Shown here: one piece after another, positions 53,302 through 62,615 of the stretch
How the letters are laid out: each line of letters begins with the position of its first letter
Position numbering within the stretch: position 1 is the first letter of the stretch
DNA from: Pseudomonas petrae
Lineage (GTDB): Bacteria; Pseudomonadota; Gammaproteobacteria; Pseudomonadales; Pseudomonadaceae
Reading direction: 5' to 3'
DNA length: 64,000 bases
Assembly: GCF_021728295.1 (NCBI RefSeq)
Contig: NZ_JAKJXE010000001.1
Coordinates: 62,001-126,000, forward strand
Program-made: the position numbers and the translations under genes
Notes under the pieces: generated by a model
Databases searched by the model: none
Seen by the model: the letters and a program-made list of their open reading frames with translations, nothing else
Told to the model about the DNA's origin: nothing

Positions 53302-53890
53302 ACCTCAATTGAGGCACTTCAATTCGGATCGTCTGGCTGCGGTCGTTTATGACTTCAGTCCACGCCGTGCAGGCGAACATGCGCGAGCCTTCCTTGGTCA
53401 CTGGAACGGCAAGCCAGTCTGCGACGACCTCGCTGGCTACAAGGCTGGCTTGGAACTGGGCGTCACAGAGATCGGTTGCATGGCCCATGCACGCAGCAGG
53501 TTCTTCGACTTACACGTGACCAACAAAAGCCAGATCGCTGAAAAAACGCTGCACCACATCGCGGCCTTGTAGGAAGTTGAAAGAGAAGTCCGAGATCTGG
53601 AACCGGGTATTCGACAGCGAATACGGCAGCAAAAAGCAGCGCCGATTATCAACGCACTTCATACCTGGATGATCGTTCAGAGGCAGCTTGCGCCTGAGGA
53701 GTCGGCCGTCGCCAAGGCGTTGGATTACACCCTCAAACGCTGGGTAACGCTGACGCGCTATCTCGATGAAGGCGCTGTGCCCATCGACAACAACTGGCTT
53801 GAAAACCAAATCCCCCCGTGGGCTCCTGGACGTTCGAACTGGCTGTTCGCGAGCTCATTACGGAGCGGACGAGTGAAATTGCGGAATTAG
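53302..53890 (+). pseudogene. IS66-family transposase (TnpC) remnant
   Basis: The sequence encodes the C-terminal half of an IS66 TnpC transposase: AVVYDFSPRRAGEHA, CDDLAGYKAGLELGVTEIGCMAHARSRFF and the final catalytic part KRWVTLTRYLDEGAVPIDNNWLENQI..WAPGRSNWLFA. An in-frame TAG at 53570-53572 interrupts it before EVEREVRDL, and the end is frameshifted after SLRSG. The bases before it (about 53265-53300) match, in inverse orientation, an IS66 end at 62133-62187, so an end is joined directly to the 3' half of tnpC by an internal deletion. Confidence 0.85.
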
Positions 53891-53951
53891 TGAGATTGCG
53901 GAATTGCTGCCGCATAAGGGGGCGCCCGCTTAACATCGCGCGGCAAGAAGG

Positions 53952-54767
53952 CTAGAGAACGGGGGAAAGACCGCCGTCGACCCTTAAATTGATGCCCGTA
54001 ATGTACCCCGCAATTGGGCTGGCAAGGAATGCAACGGCCGCTGCGATTTCATCCAGCTTGCCGACTCGACCTACGGGTACTTGAGCAAACATTGGGAGGA
54101 CAAGGTGTTCGATTTCTTCCCATGGCGCATCTTTGCTGCATAGGCCTCGCTCATCGGCTACCTCGCGAAATCGCGTGTCAAGTGTCGAGCTGTGTATCGT
54201 ACCGGGAGAGACAGCATTGACCGTCACCCCATCTGCCGCTACTGCTTTTGCCATGGATGCAGTCATCGCGTTGATCGCGGCCTTGCACGCCGAATATTCT
54301 GGCGCAGTAGGTGGTGGCATCGTTGCAGCAAGGCTGGAAATATTGATCACCCGTCCCCATTTCGCTTCCTGCATTTTAGGCAATAAGCGCGTCGTGACCC
54401 TCAGAGCAGCAAGCACATTTCGATCATAAGCGGACGCCCATGAGGCAGGCTGCGTCTCATGCCAGCTTTCTTTCAGGCCACTAGAGCCGCCAGCGTTATT
54501 GATCAAGATGTCTATCGATCCGGCGAGCTTTTCCGCCGCATCTACCAACTGCTGCACCTCGTCATCGTGTGTAAGATCACCCACCACAACATGGGCACAT
54601 CCGCCCAAGGCAATGATCTCGTTAGCCACTCTTTGTGCTTGCGCTTCGTCCCGACCATGGACGATGACGACGGCTTTCTCAAGGGCGAGTTTTCTGGCGA
54701 TTGCTTCGCCAATCCCTCTGCTGCTGCCTGTGATCAGTGCCTTCTTACCACTCAAACTCAAATCCAC
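53952..54767 (-). CDS. SDR-family oxidoreductase
   Basis: The 271-residue classical short-chain dehydrogenase has TGSSRGIGEAIA, NNAG in ILINNAGGSSG, the catalytic Ser in INISSLAA, YSACKAAINAM for the Tyr/Lys pair and a C-terminal VDGGLSPVL typical of FabG-like enzymes. The GTG at 54767 (DLSLSGKKALITG) is chosen over a longer frame that would overlap the divergent gene; GGGA lies 9 bp upstream. It is divergent from the HxlR regulator, 48 bp apart, which probably represses it. Confidence 0.9.
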   Translation of the reverse strand: MDLSLSGKKALITGSSRGIGEAIARKLALEKAVVIVHGRDEAQAQRVANEIIALGGCAHVVVGDLTHDDEVQQLVDAAEKLAGSIDILINNAGGSSGLKESWHETQPASWASAYDRNVLAALRVTTRLLPKMQEAKWGRVINISSLAATMPPPTAPEYSACKAAINAMTASMAKAVAADGVTVNAVSPGTIHSSTLDTRFREVADERGLCSKDAPWEEIEHLVLPMFAQVPVGRVGKLDEIAAAVAFLASPIAGYITGINLRVDGGLSPVL

Positions 54768-54815
54768 GTGCCAGTTCCCTTTTACAATGCTGTTAACTTC
54801 GTAAGGTAGAACCAG

Positions 54816-55193
54816 ATGATGGACAAGACCAGTACGCACCTTTATGTACCTATCCCTCAGGAGGCGCGTGAAATCTGTCTTGGGGCCGAGGGTTCAGTCG
54901 CGCACGTGGCTCGTGTGATCCGGATGATCCAGGGACGCTGGAAATTACCCATTCTTTTCAGGCTATACGCCGATCCCTCAATGCGCACGTTGCAGCTAAA
55001 ACGGGATTTGCCAGGCGTCACGCAAAAAGTACTGACGGAGCAACTGCGGCAGCTGGCTAATGATGGTCTGATTGAGCGGGTTGATTTCGGTGAGTTACCT
55101 CGGAGGGTTGAATATCAACTGTCGGAAATGGGTAGGCAGCTTCTTCCCGTTCTCATAGCTACGCGGAGGTTTTCGGTAAGCCATCCGTCCTAA
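54816..55193 (+). CDS. HxlR-family transcriptional regulator
   Basis: The 125-residue winged-helix protein of the HxlR family has VIRMIQGRWKLPILFRLYADPSMRTLQLKRDLPGVTQKVLTEQLRQLANDGLIER with the wing PRRVEYQLSEMGRQLLPVL. HxlR regulators usually control an adjacent oxidoreductase in response to electrophiles or quinones. It is divergent from the SDR gene, so mutual regulation is likely. The C-terminus is slightly short, which may be natural. Confidence 0.88.
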   Translation: MMDKTSTHLYVPIPQEAREICLGAEGSVAHVARVIRMIQGRWKLPILFRLYADPSMRTLQLKRDLPGVTQKVLTEQLRQLANDGLIERVDFGELPRRVEYQLSEMGRQLLPVLIATRRFSVSHPS

Positions 55194-55425
55194 AGCGAGG
55201 TGTGATCAGCAGACACTTGCTTTTCAGCGCGCCAGGCTTCAAAAAATGAGTCACGCATCGCGCCCCTGCGCAAATGCTGCAACCGCTCACCTGCCGATAG
55301 AACTTCAGATTTAAACTATCTGGAGCGGCAAGCCTTTTAATGAAAGCAAGATGGATTCACCTTCTATTATCCCAATAACTGATACGAGTCGAATTACCGT
55401 CAGTGTCCTACCGGCCGCATATACA

Positions 55426-55457
55426 AAAAAGCACCGCGTTGATAGCCGGTGCTTTTT
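55426..55457 (-). terminator. Terminator of the chemoreceptor gene
   Basis: AAAAAGCACCG and CGGTGCTTTTT form an 11-bp stem with a 10-base loop just downstream of the leftward chemoreceptor gene; the T-run is in the right place on the minus strand. Confidence 0.88.
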
Positions 55458-55476
55458 ATCTTGCCGCCTTGAAAAC

Positions 55477-57108
55477 TCAGAGCTTGAACTGAGCCACCTG
55501 CTTTTCCAGCATCAAGGCCAACTGCTCAATCGCGTTTGCGTTTCGGGCGGTTTCCGAGATGCCGTGACTGCTGGTCTGGGCCATTTGGGCGATGCGCTCG
55601 ACGCTGCGAGCGACGTCCTGGCTGGCCGCGCTTTGTTCGTTAAGTGCCACCGAGATCTGATCAACAACGTTGACGATCTGGGTGGACCCGCCACGAATCT
55701 GGTCGATCGCAGTGTTGGCAGAGTTCGCCAGTTGCAACCCGTTATTGACCTGCTCCACGCCCACTTCCATTTGCTTGACTGCATCCTGGGCGCTGATCTG
55801 AATTTTCTGGATCATCTCGCCGATTTCAGACGTCGACTTGCCAGTGCGTTGTGCCAGTAGTCGTACTTCATCGGCGACGACTGCGAAACCACGACCCTGA
55901 TCGCCGGCGCGCGCGGCTTCAATGGCGGCGTTCAGTGCCAGAAGGTTGGTCTGCTCCGCGATCGCACTGATTACGTTCACAATGGACGTGATTTGCTGAA
56001 TATCCCGACCCAAATCCGCGATCTGTTGAGCGGAACTCTGCACCGTACCGGCAATGAGATTCATGCTTTGCAGCGTGTTTTGAATGACCGCGCCACCTTC
56101 AATGGAGTGCTGCCCGGATGCAGAGGAAATGCCATGGGCTTCGCTCGCGCTTGCCGCCACGTGGCTGATGCTGACCGTTAGTTCTTCAACGGTGGCGGCC
56201 ATTGAAGACGCTGACTGAGACTGATCCGATGCAGCGGAAGATAACTCACCGGATGCATGCGATATCTGGGTGGCGGAACTAAGCAACTTTTCAGCGCCAC
56301 CCTTTATCGCAGTAATCATGGTGCGAAGCCGTACTTGCATCTCATTGAAGGCTTCGAGCAGCTTGCCAACTTCATCGTTGCCGACGTTTTCAATTTGTAT
56401 GTCAAGACGTCCAGCAGCGATATTTTTGGCAGCATTGATCGCCACATTTAGGCGTTTGCGAATTGAAGAGGACAGGCTTATGGCCACGGCCAGCGCCACC
56501 AAGGCTGCAAACAGGCCACCGATGATCATGCTCAAGTTCGCGAATATCGCCGCGTCTTCCAGCGACTTGGTGCGTCCCGCAAGGAGCTTTTGCTCATCCT
56601 GTTGCAGGTCGCCAATCAACTTGCGCATGCCATCCATCTTGGCTTTGTCCTGGCGTTCCCTGATGCGTTTGACGACATCATCGATGGTCGCTTTTCCCGC
56701 GACGACAGACCTGCGCAATGCCACTGAGCCTTCGATATCTTCGCCATACCATTTTTGCTGAGTCGCCTTGAGTTCAGCCAATCGCTGCTGCTGGGTCGGG
56801 TTATCGGACGTCAGCTTTACAAGCTCTCCATGCAACTGATCAAAGTTGGTTTTGCCGGCCGTGAGCGGGGCCAGAAAGTCATCTTCGCCACTCAGCGCAA
56901 AGCCCCGCATCCCCGTCTCGATATTAGCCAGGCTGATAAGGAGTTTGTTGCTTGCGTCCAACACTGTGTACGTATGGATGTTCCAATTGCTAGCGTTGTC
57001 GATTTTGCTGAAAGCATCGCGAACCACCACGACCATGATGCAAATAATCAAAATGATTAAGCCAAACCCGAGGCTTAACTTTTGAACAATCGTGAGTTTC
57101 GAGAACAT
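55477..57108 (-). CDS. Membrane methyl-accepting chemotaxis protein with CHASE3-like sensor
   Basis: The 543-residue receptor has an N-terminal membrane helix ([19 protein letters not shown]), a helical periplasmic sensor of CHASE3 type (about 35-190; [18 protein letters not shown]), a second membrane helix (about 190-215), a HAMP domain and a cytoplasmic signalling domain with the hairpin [33 protein letters not shown]. The ligand is unknown. It is a single leftward gene with a strong terminator. Confidence 0.92.
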   Translation of the reverse strand: MFSKLTIVQKLSLGFGLIILIICIMVVVVRDAFSKIDNASNWNIHTYTVLDASNKLLISLANIETGMRGFALSGEDDFLAPLTAGKTNFDQLHGELVKLTSDNPTQQQRLAELKATQQKWYGEDIEGSVALRRSVVAGKATIDDVVKRIRERQDKAKMDGMRKLIGDLQQDEQKLLAGRTKSLEDAAIFANLSMIIGGLFAALVALAVAISLSSSIRKRLNVAINAAKNIAAGRLDIQIENVGNDEVGKLLEAFNEMQVRLRTMITAIKGGAEKLLSSATQISHASGELSSAASDQSQSASSMAATVEELTVSISHVAASASEAHGISSASGQHSIEGGAVIQNTLQSMNLIAGTVQSSAQQIADLGRDIQQITSIVNVISAIAEQTNLLALNAAIEAARAGDQGRGFAVVADEVRLLAQRTGKSTSEIGEMIQKIQISAQDAVKQMEVGVEQVNNGLQLANSANTAIDQIRGGSTQIVNVVDQISVALNEQSAASQDVARSVERIAQMAQTSSHGISETARNANAIEQLALMLEKQVAQFKL

Positions 57109-57282
57109 GGAATGGCCTGCGTGATTAGGTTAACGTCCACTGAGGTTATCGCTGAGTTCACGCAAAGCTTGAGCACCGATTTTTGTATCAATCTTGCCCT
57201 TTCCACGCCATCCGTCCATGCCAGTCAGAAGCACTGGCTGTGGTGGGGCTGCAGATATCGGCCGACCACCTCAACCATGGCC

Positions 57283-58293
57283 TTATGCATTAACGCGTCG
57301 CCATTCGCCAGGCGAAACCTTCTGCCACTGTCGAAAAGCCCGGTAGTAAGAATTAGCGTCCTCGTAACCGAGCAGATACGCCACCTCTTTCAGGTCGAGG
57401 GTAGTATCAGCCAGCAGGTGAAGCCCTACCTGGCGCCGGGCCTCGTTGAGCAGCTCGCTGAACGTTGTGCCCTCTGCCGCTAACCGTCGCTGCAGTGTCC
57501 GTTCACTTTGCAGCAGCGCTTGGGCCAGGTATTGCAAGGTGGGTCGTCCGTCGGCCAAGGCTCGCTTTAGCACTTCAATGACCTGCTCACGGAATCCGGC
57601 AGGCGCCTCGATCTCCTGCACGGCGGCGGTCATGCCAGGCGTCAGGACGTGCAGCACGTCCGGGTTATGTTCACCAAACGGCAGGCTCAAATCGGCGGCG
57701 CTTATGGTTAGCTGGTCACGAGCTGCGCCATAGCGAATGGGGCAGTCGAAATAACGCGCATGGGTTTGCAGGTTTTGCGCTGGGCGTCGCAGGCTCAATG
57801 TCAGAGGCACCAAGTGTTTCCCTGTGCCTCTCCGACCCAGCTCCAGCACAAAGGCAAAACACGCCTCCACCGAGAGATAAGGTGCCGGCCCGCTGCCAGG
57901 CGGCCAAAGAATGGTGAACGATACCGTGCCGTCACCCTCCTCGACACACATCTGATCGGGACTGCACAGGCGCATAAAGCGGGAATACCTCGCCACCCCT
58001 TCGCGAAAATCGGCAGCATATAATGCGGCGAGGAACGCCAGCTTGTGCTTCGCACTGGGGGTGTCGCGGACCATTTTTATGCCGAAAGCCGGGTCTGCAG
58101 ACAACGCCTCGATGGCGTTCCAGACAGCAAACAGCTGGTGGGTCGTGACAACGGCAGCGTCGTTCAGGTGAAGGTCGGTTGGCAGTTGAGCGTGCTGTTG
58201 AACCACAGACGGGCTGAGGCCCAGTCGCTCTATCGACTGCCAGAATGCCTTGGGTAGTTTGCACCGCTCGGAGCGGGTCTGAAGCGGGGACAT
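57283..58293 (-). CDS. AraC-family transcriptional regulator (OruR/Arabinose-bd type)
   Basis: The 336-residue protein has an N-terminal effector domain of the AraC-type arabinose-binding group (about 15-205; FDCPIRYGAARDQLTISAADLSLPF) and a C-terminal AraC helix-turn-helix (about 240-335; LAQALLQSERTLQRRLAAEGTTFSELLNEARRQ, EVAYLLGYEDANSYYRAFRQW). The ATG at 58293 has GGAG 6 bp upstream. It is divergent from the GST gene, 159 bp apart, and probably controls it. Confidence 0.9.
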   Translation of the reverse strand: MSPLQTRSERCKLPKAFWQSIERLGLSPSVVQQHAQLPTDLHLNDAAVVTTHQLFAVWNAIEALSADPAFGIKMVRDTPSAKHKLAFLAALYAADFREGVARYSRFMRLCSPDQMCVEEGDGTVSFTILWPPGSGPAPYLSVEACFAFVLELGRRGTGKHLVPLTLSLRRPAQNLQTHARYFDCPIRYGAARDQLTISAADLSLPFGEHNPDVLHVLTPGMTAAVQEIEAPAGFREQVIEVLKRALADGRPTLQYLAQALLQSERTLQRRLAAEGTTFSELLNEARRQVGLHLLADTTLDLKEVAYLLGYEDANSYYRAFRQWQKVSPGEWRRVNA

Positions 58294-58452
58294 TTTAGGC
58301 TCCGAGCCGCACGGGAGCGGCAGTGCGTAATGCGTGATACAGCGCCCAATCAATGGCGCGTTTCGCAAGTGTTCTGGCGCAAACCGCCCACAGCAATGAG
58401 CTACGTCACACTTACCATGGCCGGCAACGAACCGAGCTTAAAGGAGCTCACA

Positions 58453-59133
58453 ATGACAATGACGTTCTATACCAATCCCAACTCTCGCGGCCGCATGGTG
58501 CGCTGGATGCTTGAAGAAATTGGTTGCACGTATGACTCGGTCATTCTGGATTACCAGTCGGCCAGCGATGCTGACCGGTGGGGCGGTGCTGCGCTGGCAG
58601 TGCCCGAGCAGGCCAGCCCTGATGATCCACGTGCTGTGTTTTTCCGCGACGTAAACCCAATGGCAAAGGTGCCAGCGCTTGTGCATAACGGGCAGACCAT
58701 AACAGAAACCGCCGCCATCTGTGCCTACTTGGCTGACGCATTTCCCGAGGCCGGACTGGCGCCTGCGCCCGAGGACCGGGGGGCCTATTACCGTTGGCTG
58801 TTTTTCGCGGCGGGCCCACTGGAGCAGGCCGTCACCAACCACCGCGCAGGCTTCAACCCTGAGGCTGAGCAAGAGTTTTTCTTTGGCTACGCAAGCTATG
58901 AACGTACCGTGGACCAACTTGAGCGCGCCGTGCAGGCTCATGCCTTCATTGCCGGTGAGCGCTTCACTGCAGCCGACGTATATGTGGGCTCCCACATCGG
59001 CTGGGGACTTGCAATGAACACCTTGCCGCCCAGGGCTGCTTTTCTCGCCTACGCCCGGAAACTCACCCACCGCGACGCATATAAACGTGCAGCGGCAAAG
59101 GATGAGGCACTGCTCGTCGCCAGGGCTGATTAA
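58453..59133 (+). CDS. Glutathione S-transferase family protein
   Basis: The 226-residue protein has a thioredoxin-like N-terminal domain (MTFYTNPNSRGRMVRWMLEEIG, VPALVHNGQTITETAAICAYLADAF with the glutathione-binding ITETAAI) and an all-helical C-terminal domain (FTAADVYVGSHIGWGL). It probably conjugates or reduces electrophiles with glutathione. AAGGAG lies 6 bp before the ATG at 58453. It is controlled, by inference, by the divergent AraC-type regulator. Confidence 0.9.
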   Translation: MTMTFYTNPNSRGRMVRWMLEEIGCTYDSVILDYQSASDADRWGGAALAVPEQASPDDPRAVFFRDVNPMAKVPALVHNGQTITETAAICAYLADAFPEAGLAPAPEDRGAYYRWLFFAAGPLEQAVTNHRAGFNPEAEQEFFFGYASYERTVDQLERAVQAHAFIAGERFTAADVYVGSHIGWGLAMNTLPPRAAFLAYARKLTHRDAYKRAAAKDEALLVARAD

Positions 59134-59414
59134 CGGAAATTGCCGGGGGTCCAGCTGAGGGAGCTGCAAGTGCCGCAGCCTGCATGAGCTCCGTTGCCCG
59201 CAGTGCAATGGAGGACAGGTCGCCGGCCGCCTAAAGCCGCCTCTATGCTGGGGACCGGCTCGATCACCCATACGGCCCCAGCCACTTCATTGCCGAATGA
59301 TGATCTTCCGTGCCTGTGTATCAGAACGCCGTAACGAACCCTGAGATCCGTTCAGCTTCACTCTCGTCCCTGCCGGCATGTCCCCCCCTACGAGAAACAT
59401 GCGGCAGGAATCGT
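59134..59414. other. Gap between convergent GST and harpin-like genes
   Basis: No gene is seen in these 281 bases. No clear terminator hairpin with a T-run was found. Confidence 0.4.
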
Positions 59415-60233
59415 TTAGAGCATGCCGGCGATATTCCTCACCTCTTCCGGTGCTGCCTTGGATTCAGACAACGCCCCGGCATAAGCGCCAGCCAACATGG
59501 CAGCCGGATTGCCGCCACCGCGGATCATGCCTTCTGCTGCGCCTTTGGCGGTGTCCACTGCGCCTTCGACGCCGCCTTTGATCATCCCGCCAATGCTGCC
59601 ATCCGAGTCGCCGATGCCGGTCAGCACGTTACTCAAACCGGGAACCATCCACAGCGCCTTACCCACTTCGCCAGCGGCCGAAGTCAGGCCGCTCTTGTCA
59701 GAGCCTTTCTCGGCCACAGGCGCATCCCTAGTCTGAGTCCGGGCAGAATCGCCGCCTGCTGCCGAGTGACCGCCTGCAGCTTCCGAACTCGCAGCGCGAC
59801 TGAATGGCTGCAACAGCGCTCCAATCAATTTATCCAGCAGCTGTAGCAGGGGTGAGTTCTGCGTCGACTGCTCACCACCGTTACCCAGTCCCGGGCTTTG
59901 CTGAGCCAGGGATTGGCTTTGCAAAACCGACGGCCCCCCACTCCCGGCAGGGCCGCCATAGTTGACTGCGCCAGTGGTGGATTGTGTGGCGTATTGGGAA
60001 TTCTGCGTGCTTTGGTCAGCCCGATAGATGGCCGAGCCGCCGCTTGCCAGAGCCCCCGTGCCTTGGGCCACGTTGCTGAAGTTGCCGGTGGCTCGGCTGC
60101 CGCCGTTGCCGGAATCCGTAGGGGTATTCGACGGCTTGCCAGCGTCGGGCGTGGGCTTGGCGTCCGGCTTGGAGGCATGTGGAGTGATGTCAGGTGTCTT
60201 GGGCGGCGAGGCGCCGAGTCCGGGTAATTTCAC
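59415..60233 (-). CDS. Gly/Ser/Gln-rich cysteine-free protein, harpin-like in composition
   Basis: The 272-residue protein has no cysteine, is rich in Gly, Ser, Ala, Gln and Thr and has no Sec signal peptide. A long unstructured N-half (KPTPDAGKPSNTPTDSGNGG; ATQSTTGAVNYGG) is followed by an amphipathic helix (LLQLLDKLIGALLQPF, about residues 130-145), then a Gly-rich C-half (GIGDSDGSIGGMIKGGVEGA). This composition with one amphipathic leucine-rich helix resembles HrpZ/HrpN-type harpins and other type III helper proteins, but no type III genes are in the window. The GTG start at 60233 has GGAG 7 bp upstream. Confidence 0.6.
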   Translation of the reverse strand: MKLPGLGASPPKTPDITPHASKPDAKPTPDAGKPSNTPTDSGNGGSRATGNFSNVAQGTGALASGGSAIYRADQSTQNSQYATQSTTGAVNYGGPAGSGGPSVLQSQSLAQQSPGLGNGGEQSTQNSPLLQLLDKLIGALLQPFSRAASSEAAGGHSAAGGDSARTQTRDAPVAEKGSDKSGLTSAAGEVGKALWMVPGLSNVLTGIGDSDGSIGGMIKGGVEGAVDTAKGAAEGMIRGGGNPAAMLAGAYAGALSESKAAPEEVRNIAGML

Positions 60234-60667
60234 GTTTTTTCTCCAAACTGAAAGGTCGGTTGGCAGTGCCCCAAGCCCACTCATGACCGCTTGCACAGGT
60301 GCAGGCGTGTTGGATGTTGTAACGGGGCGATCGCTGTGAGGTTCGCGTGGTGAGTGGGTAGCCCTTGTGTGGTGCTCAAGGGCAGATCAGTTCCGCGTAA
60401 AGAAATGGGTCCGAAGGATGCTTAGCGTTGCGGTGCACCCGGAAACATCCGCAAAAGAGTGATCTTGCCGTCGCGCGCTTTTGCGAGAGCGATACGGCGA
60501 ACGATGAGCGGGTCGTAACGGTACGCTCTACACACCTTGCGCAATTAGAGGGGCGCCCAGCATTAGGAATGAGCTTGCTCACTCCTCAAATGAGCTGATT
60601 GAATAGTAGAGTTGTGCTTGGATGGTATTTGGCAATCCGACTACATCAAGCACTGTGGGGAGCATGA
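60234..60667. other. Gene-free stretch between harpin-like and chromate transporter genes
   Basis: This 434-bp stretch lies between two divergent genes and holds their promoters. Nothing else could be supported; a short frame at 60376-60582 is not credible. A short dyad GAGTGAGCAAGCTCATTC lies around 60567-60584. Confidence 0.45.
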
Positions 60668-61888
60668 GTGTTGTCACCAGCAGGAAGTACCAAGGTGGTT
60701 ACGGCTGATTCCGCATGGTCAGTGTTTCTGGTGTTCTTGCGCTTGGGACTAACTTCTTTCGGAGGCCCGATTGCGCACTTGGGGTACTTCCGCGAAGAGT
60801 TCGTTGCTCGGCGCCAATGGCTTAGCGAGCGCAGCTATGTTGATTTGGTCGCTCTGTGCCAATTCCTTCCGGGGCCTGCGAGTAGCCAGGTTGGCATAGG
60901 GTTAGGACTTTCGCGCGCCGGATTTTCCGGAGCTGTCGCTGCGTGGGCAGGTTTCACATTGCCATCGGCCATAATCTTGGTTCTGTTCGCTAAGGGTATG
61001 TCCATGTGGGGAAGTGCTTTCCCAAGCGGTCTATTGCATGGCCTTAAAATCGTCGCGGTCGCTGTGGTCGCTCAAGCCGTCTGGGGAATGGCCCGCAATC
61101 TTTGTACCGATGTGCCTCGCGTGACCATCGCCGCGTTATCTGCCTGCGCTGCACTCCTGTGGCCCAATGCAATGGGGCAGATTGCTGTGATCGTCTGCGC
61201 CGCCGTCGTCGGTTTGACGCTGTTTACACCCGCTCAAGGTCGAGCTGCGGAATCTTTACCGATCTCGATCAGCCGGAAAGTAGGTGTGATCTCGTTGGTG
61301 CTGTTTTTCAGCTTGCTGGCTGGCCTTCCATTATTGATGGAGGCTTTGCCTTCTCAAACGCTAGCTATGGTTCACGACTTTTACCGGGCCGGTTCATTGG
61401 TATTCGGAGGGGGGCATGTTGTGCTGCCGTTACTTCAAACGGCAACGGTACCCAACGGCTGGGTAGCCAACGATACTTTCCTGGCTGGGTATGGCGTAGC
61501 GCAGGCCGTACCGGGCCCACTCTTTACCTTTGCAGCATTCCTCGGTGCGTCCATGAACGTCCAGCCCTCTGGTTGGGTGGGCGCATCGGTATGCCTCATT
61601 GCTCTCTTCGCGCCTTCATTCCTCCTCGTGATCGGGGTGTTGCCATTCTGGGAGCAACTGCGGCATAGCGTTCGCACCCAGGCGGCGCTTGCAGGAATCA
61701 ACGCCGGAGTGGTCGGGCTTCTCTTGGCCGCCTTGTACAACCCGGTGTGGACGAGCGCCATATCAAAACCCCAGGACTTCGGGTTGGCGTTGATAGCGTT
61801 TGTTGCCTTAATGTTCTGGAAGGCCCCTCCTTGGTTGGTTGTCTCGGGCAGTGGCTTGATCGGTTGGGTGCTAAGCAATGTTTTTTGA
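60668..61888 (+). CDS. chrA: Chromate efflux transporter ChrA
   Basis: The 406-residue CHR-family membrane protein has two homologous halves: the first with FLRLGLTSFGGPIAHLGYFREEFV and CQFLPGPASSQVGIGLG, the second with FYRAGSLVFGGGHVVLPLLQ and AQAVPGPLFTFAAFLG. These are the family's signature motifs. It exports chromate from the cytoplasm, driven by the proton gradient. The GTG start at 60668 has GGGGAG upstream. No chrB regulator is adjacent. The gene lies beside IS66 and regulator debris, suggesting accessory DNA. Confidence 0.93.
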   Translation: MLSPAGSTKVVTADSAWSVFLVFLRLGLTSFGGPIAHLGYFREEFVARRQWLSERSYVDLVALCQFLPGPASSQVGIGLGLSRAGFSGAVAAWAGFTLPSAIILVLFAKGMSMWGSAFPSGLLHGLKIVAVAVVAQAVWGMARNLCTDVPRVTIAALSACAALLWPNAMGQIAVIVCAAVVGLTLFTPAQGRAAESLPISISRKVGVISLVLFFSLLAGLPLLMEALPSQTLAMVHDFYRAGSLVFGGGHVVLPLLQTATVPNGWVANDTFLAGYGVAQAVPGPLFTFAAFLGASMNVQPSGWVGASVCLIALFAPSFLLVIGVLPFWEQLRHSVRTQAALAGINAGVVGLLLAALYNPVWTSAISKPQDFGLALIAFVALMFWKAPPWLVVSGSGLIGWVLSNVF

Positions 61889-62060
61889 GGCCACACCGGT
61901 AGCCCCACGAGACCGCAAATTGTCCGCAAGGTCGGTCATTTCGAAGGCGTTGAGTCGCCGTTTTTCGAATGTCACCTCTCCACCGAACAACTCTTCGCAG
62001 CGCCGTGGTTTTTCCGGGCCGTGAACAAGCCGAATTGGATATCGAGTGTAACCGTCCGGC
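61882..62060 (-). pseudogene. Fragment of an AraC-type regulator
   Basis: Leftward, about 45 codons resemble the end of an AraC-type arabinose-binding effector domain (PIRLVHGPEKPRRCEELFGGEVTFEKRRL). The frame has an in-frame TAG about 10 codons upstream and runs into unrelated residues and a stop overlapping the 3' end of chrA. It looks like a scar from a deleted regulator. Confidence 0.4.
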
Positions 62061-62132
62061 CAAATCAGCTACCCAGGACCGCCAAGCCAAGACATGGTGA
62101 GCGCTTAAATTTTGATCTGACCCCGAAAAGCT

Positions 62133-62187
62133 GGACACCATCGCCCTAAGTGATGGCGTCAGGAAGGTGTGTTTGCCTGACGCTTAC
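62133..62187 (-). mobile_element. IS66-family terminal fragment
   Basis: Read leftward from 62187 it starts GTAAGCG, the usual IS66 terminus, and continues with CACACCTTCCTGACGCCATC. About 40 bp of it match, with few differences, the sequence at 53262-53300 that precedes the tnpC remnant there. No transposase gene remains here. Confidence 0.65.
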
Positions 62188-62615
62188 TGCTATGTTGCAA
62201 GCGGCAGGACTCATTGCCCGTTCAACGATGTGGCATTGATGCGTTATCCGACCCAGCAACGCGGTGGTCAGCTTGGCGTCGTAGAACACGCTCGACCATT
62301 CCGAGAAACGAGGTTGGTCGTGATCAAGATCCTGGCGTGAGACAAGGCAGGGTCGTCAAACACTTCCCACGTCAGCGACCCTGCATTTTTCTGTCGCTGA
62401 AGCGACGCGACAGCGCCAACACCCTGATGGCTGGATCCGCGTCACTCGCGTCCAGTGTTGTCCGGTCTTGTCTGGAGAACTTTAGTTCCTGGCGGTTCAG
62501 AGACCCGCGGCCGGCTTGAAATGAGCATTGTACAAATTCTGTACATACGATAGTGTTTGTGCTGATTAGAACGATATTAAACTGTTTCGCTGCAATTAAG
62601 CAGCAGGGGTTACTT
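62188..62615. other. Gene-free stretch upstream of pyp
   Basis: No gene is supported in 428 bp between the IS66 scar and pyp. The last 110 bp are AT-rich and hold a TGTACA palindrome (entered separately), so the pyp promoter is presumably here. Confidence 0.5.
62529..62545. promoter_or_regulatory. TGTACA-N5-TGTACA palindrome upstream of pyp
   Basis: Two TGTACA half-sites (62529-62534 and 62540-62545) flank AATTC, making a near-palindromic 17-bp site 71 bp before the pyp start. TGTACA half-sites are known for LitR/CarH-type light-responsive regulators of Pseudomonas (recalled as spaced by about 12 bp rather than 5), so a link to light control is possible but unproven. Confidence 0.5.
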
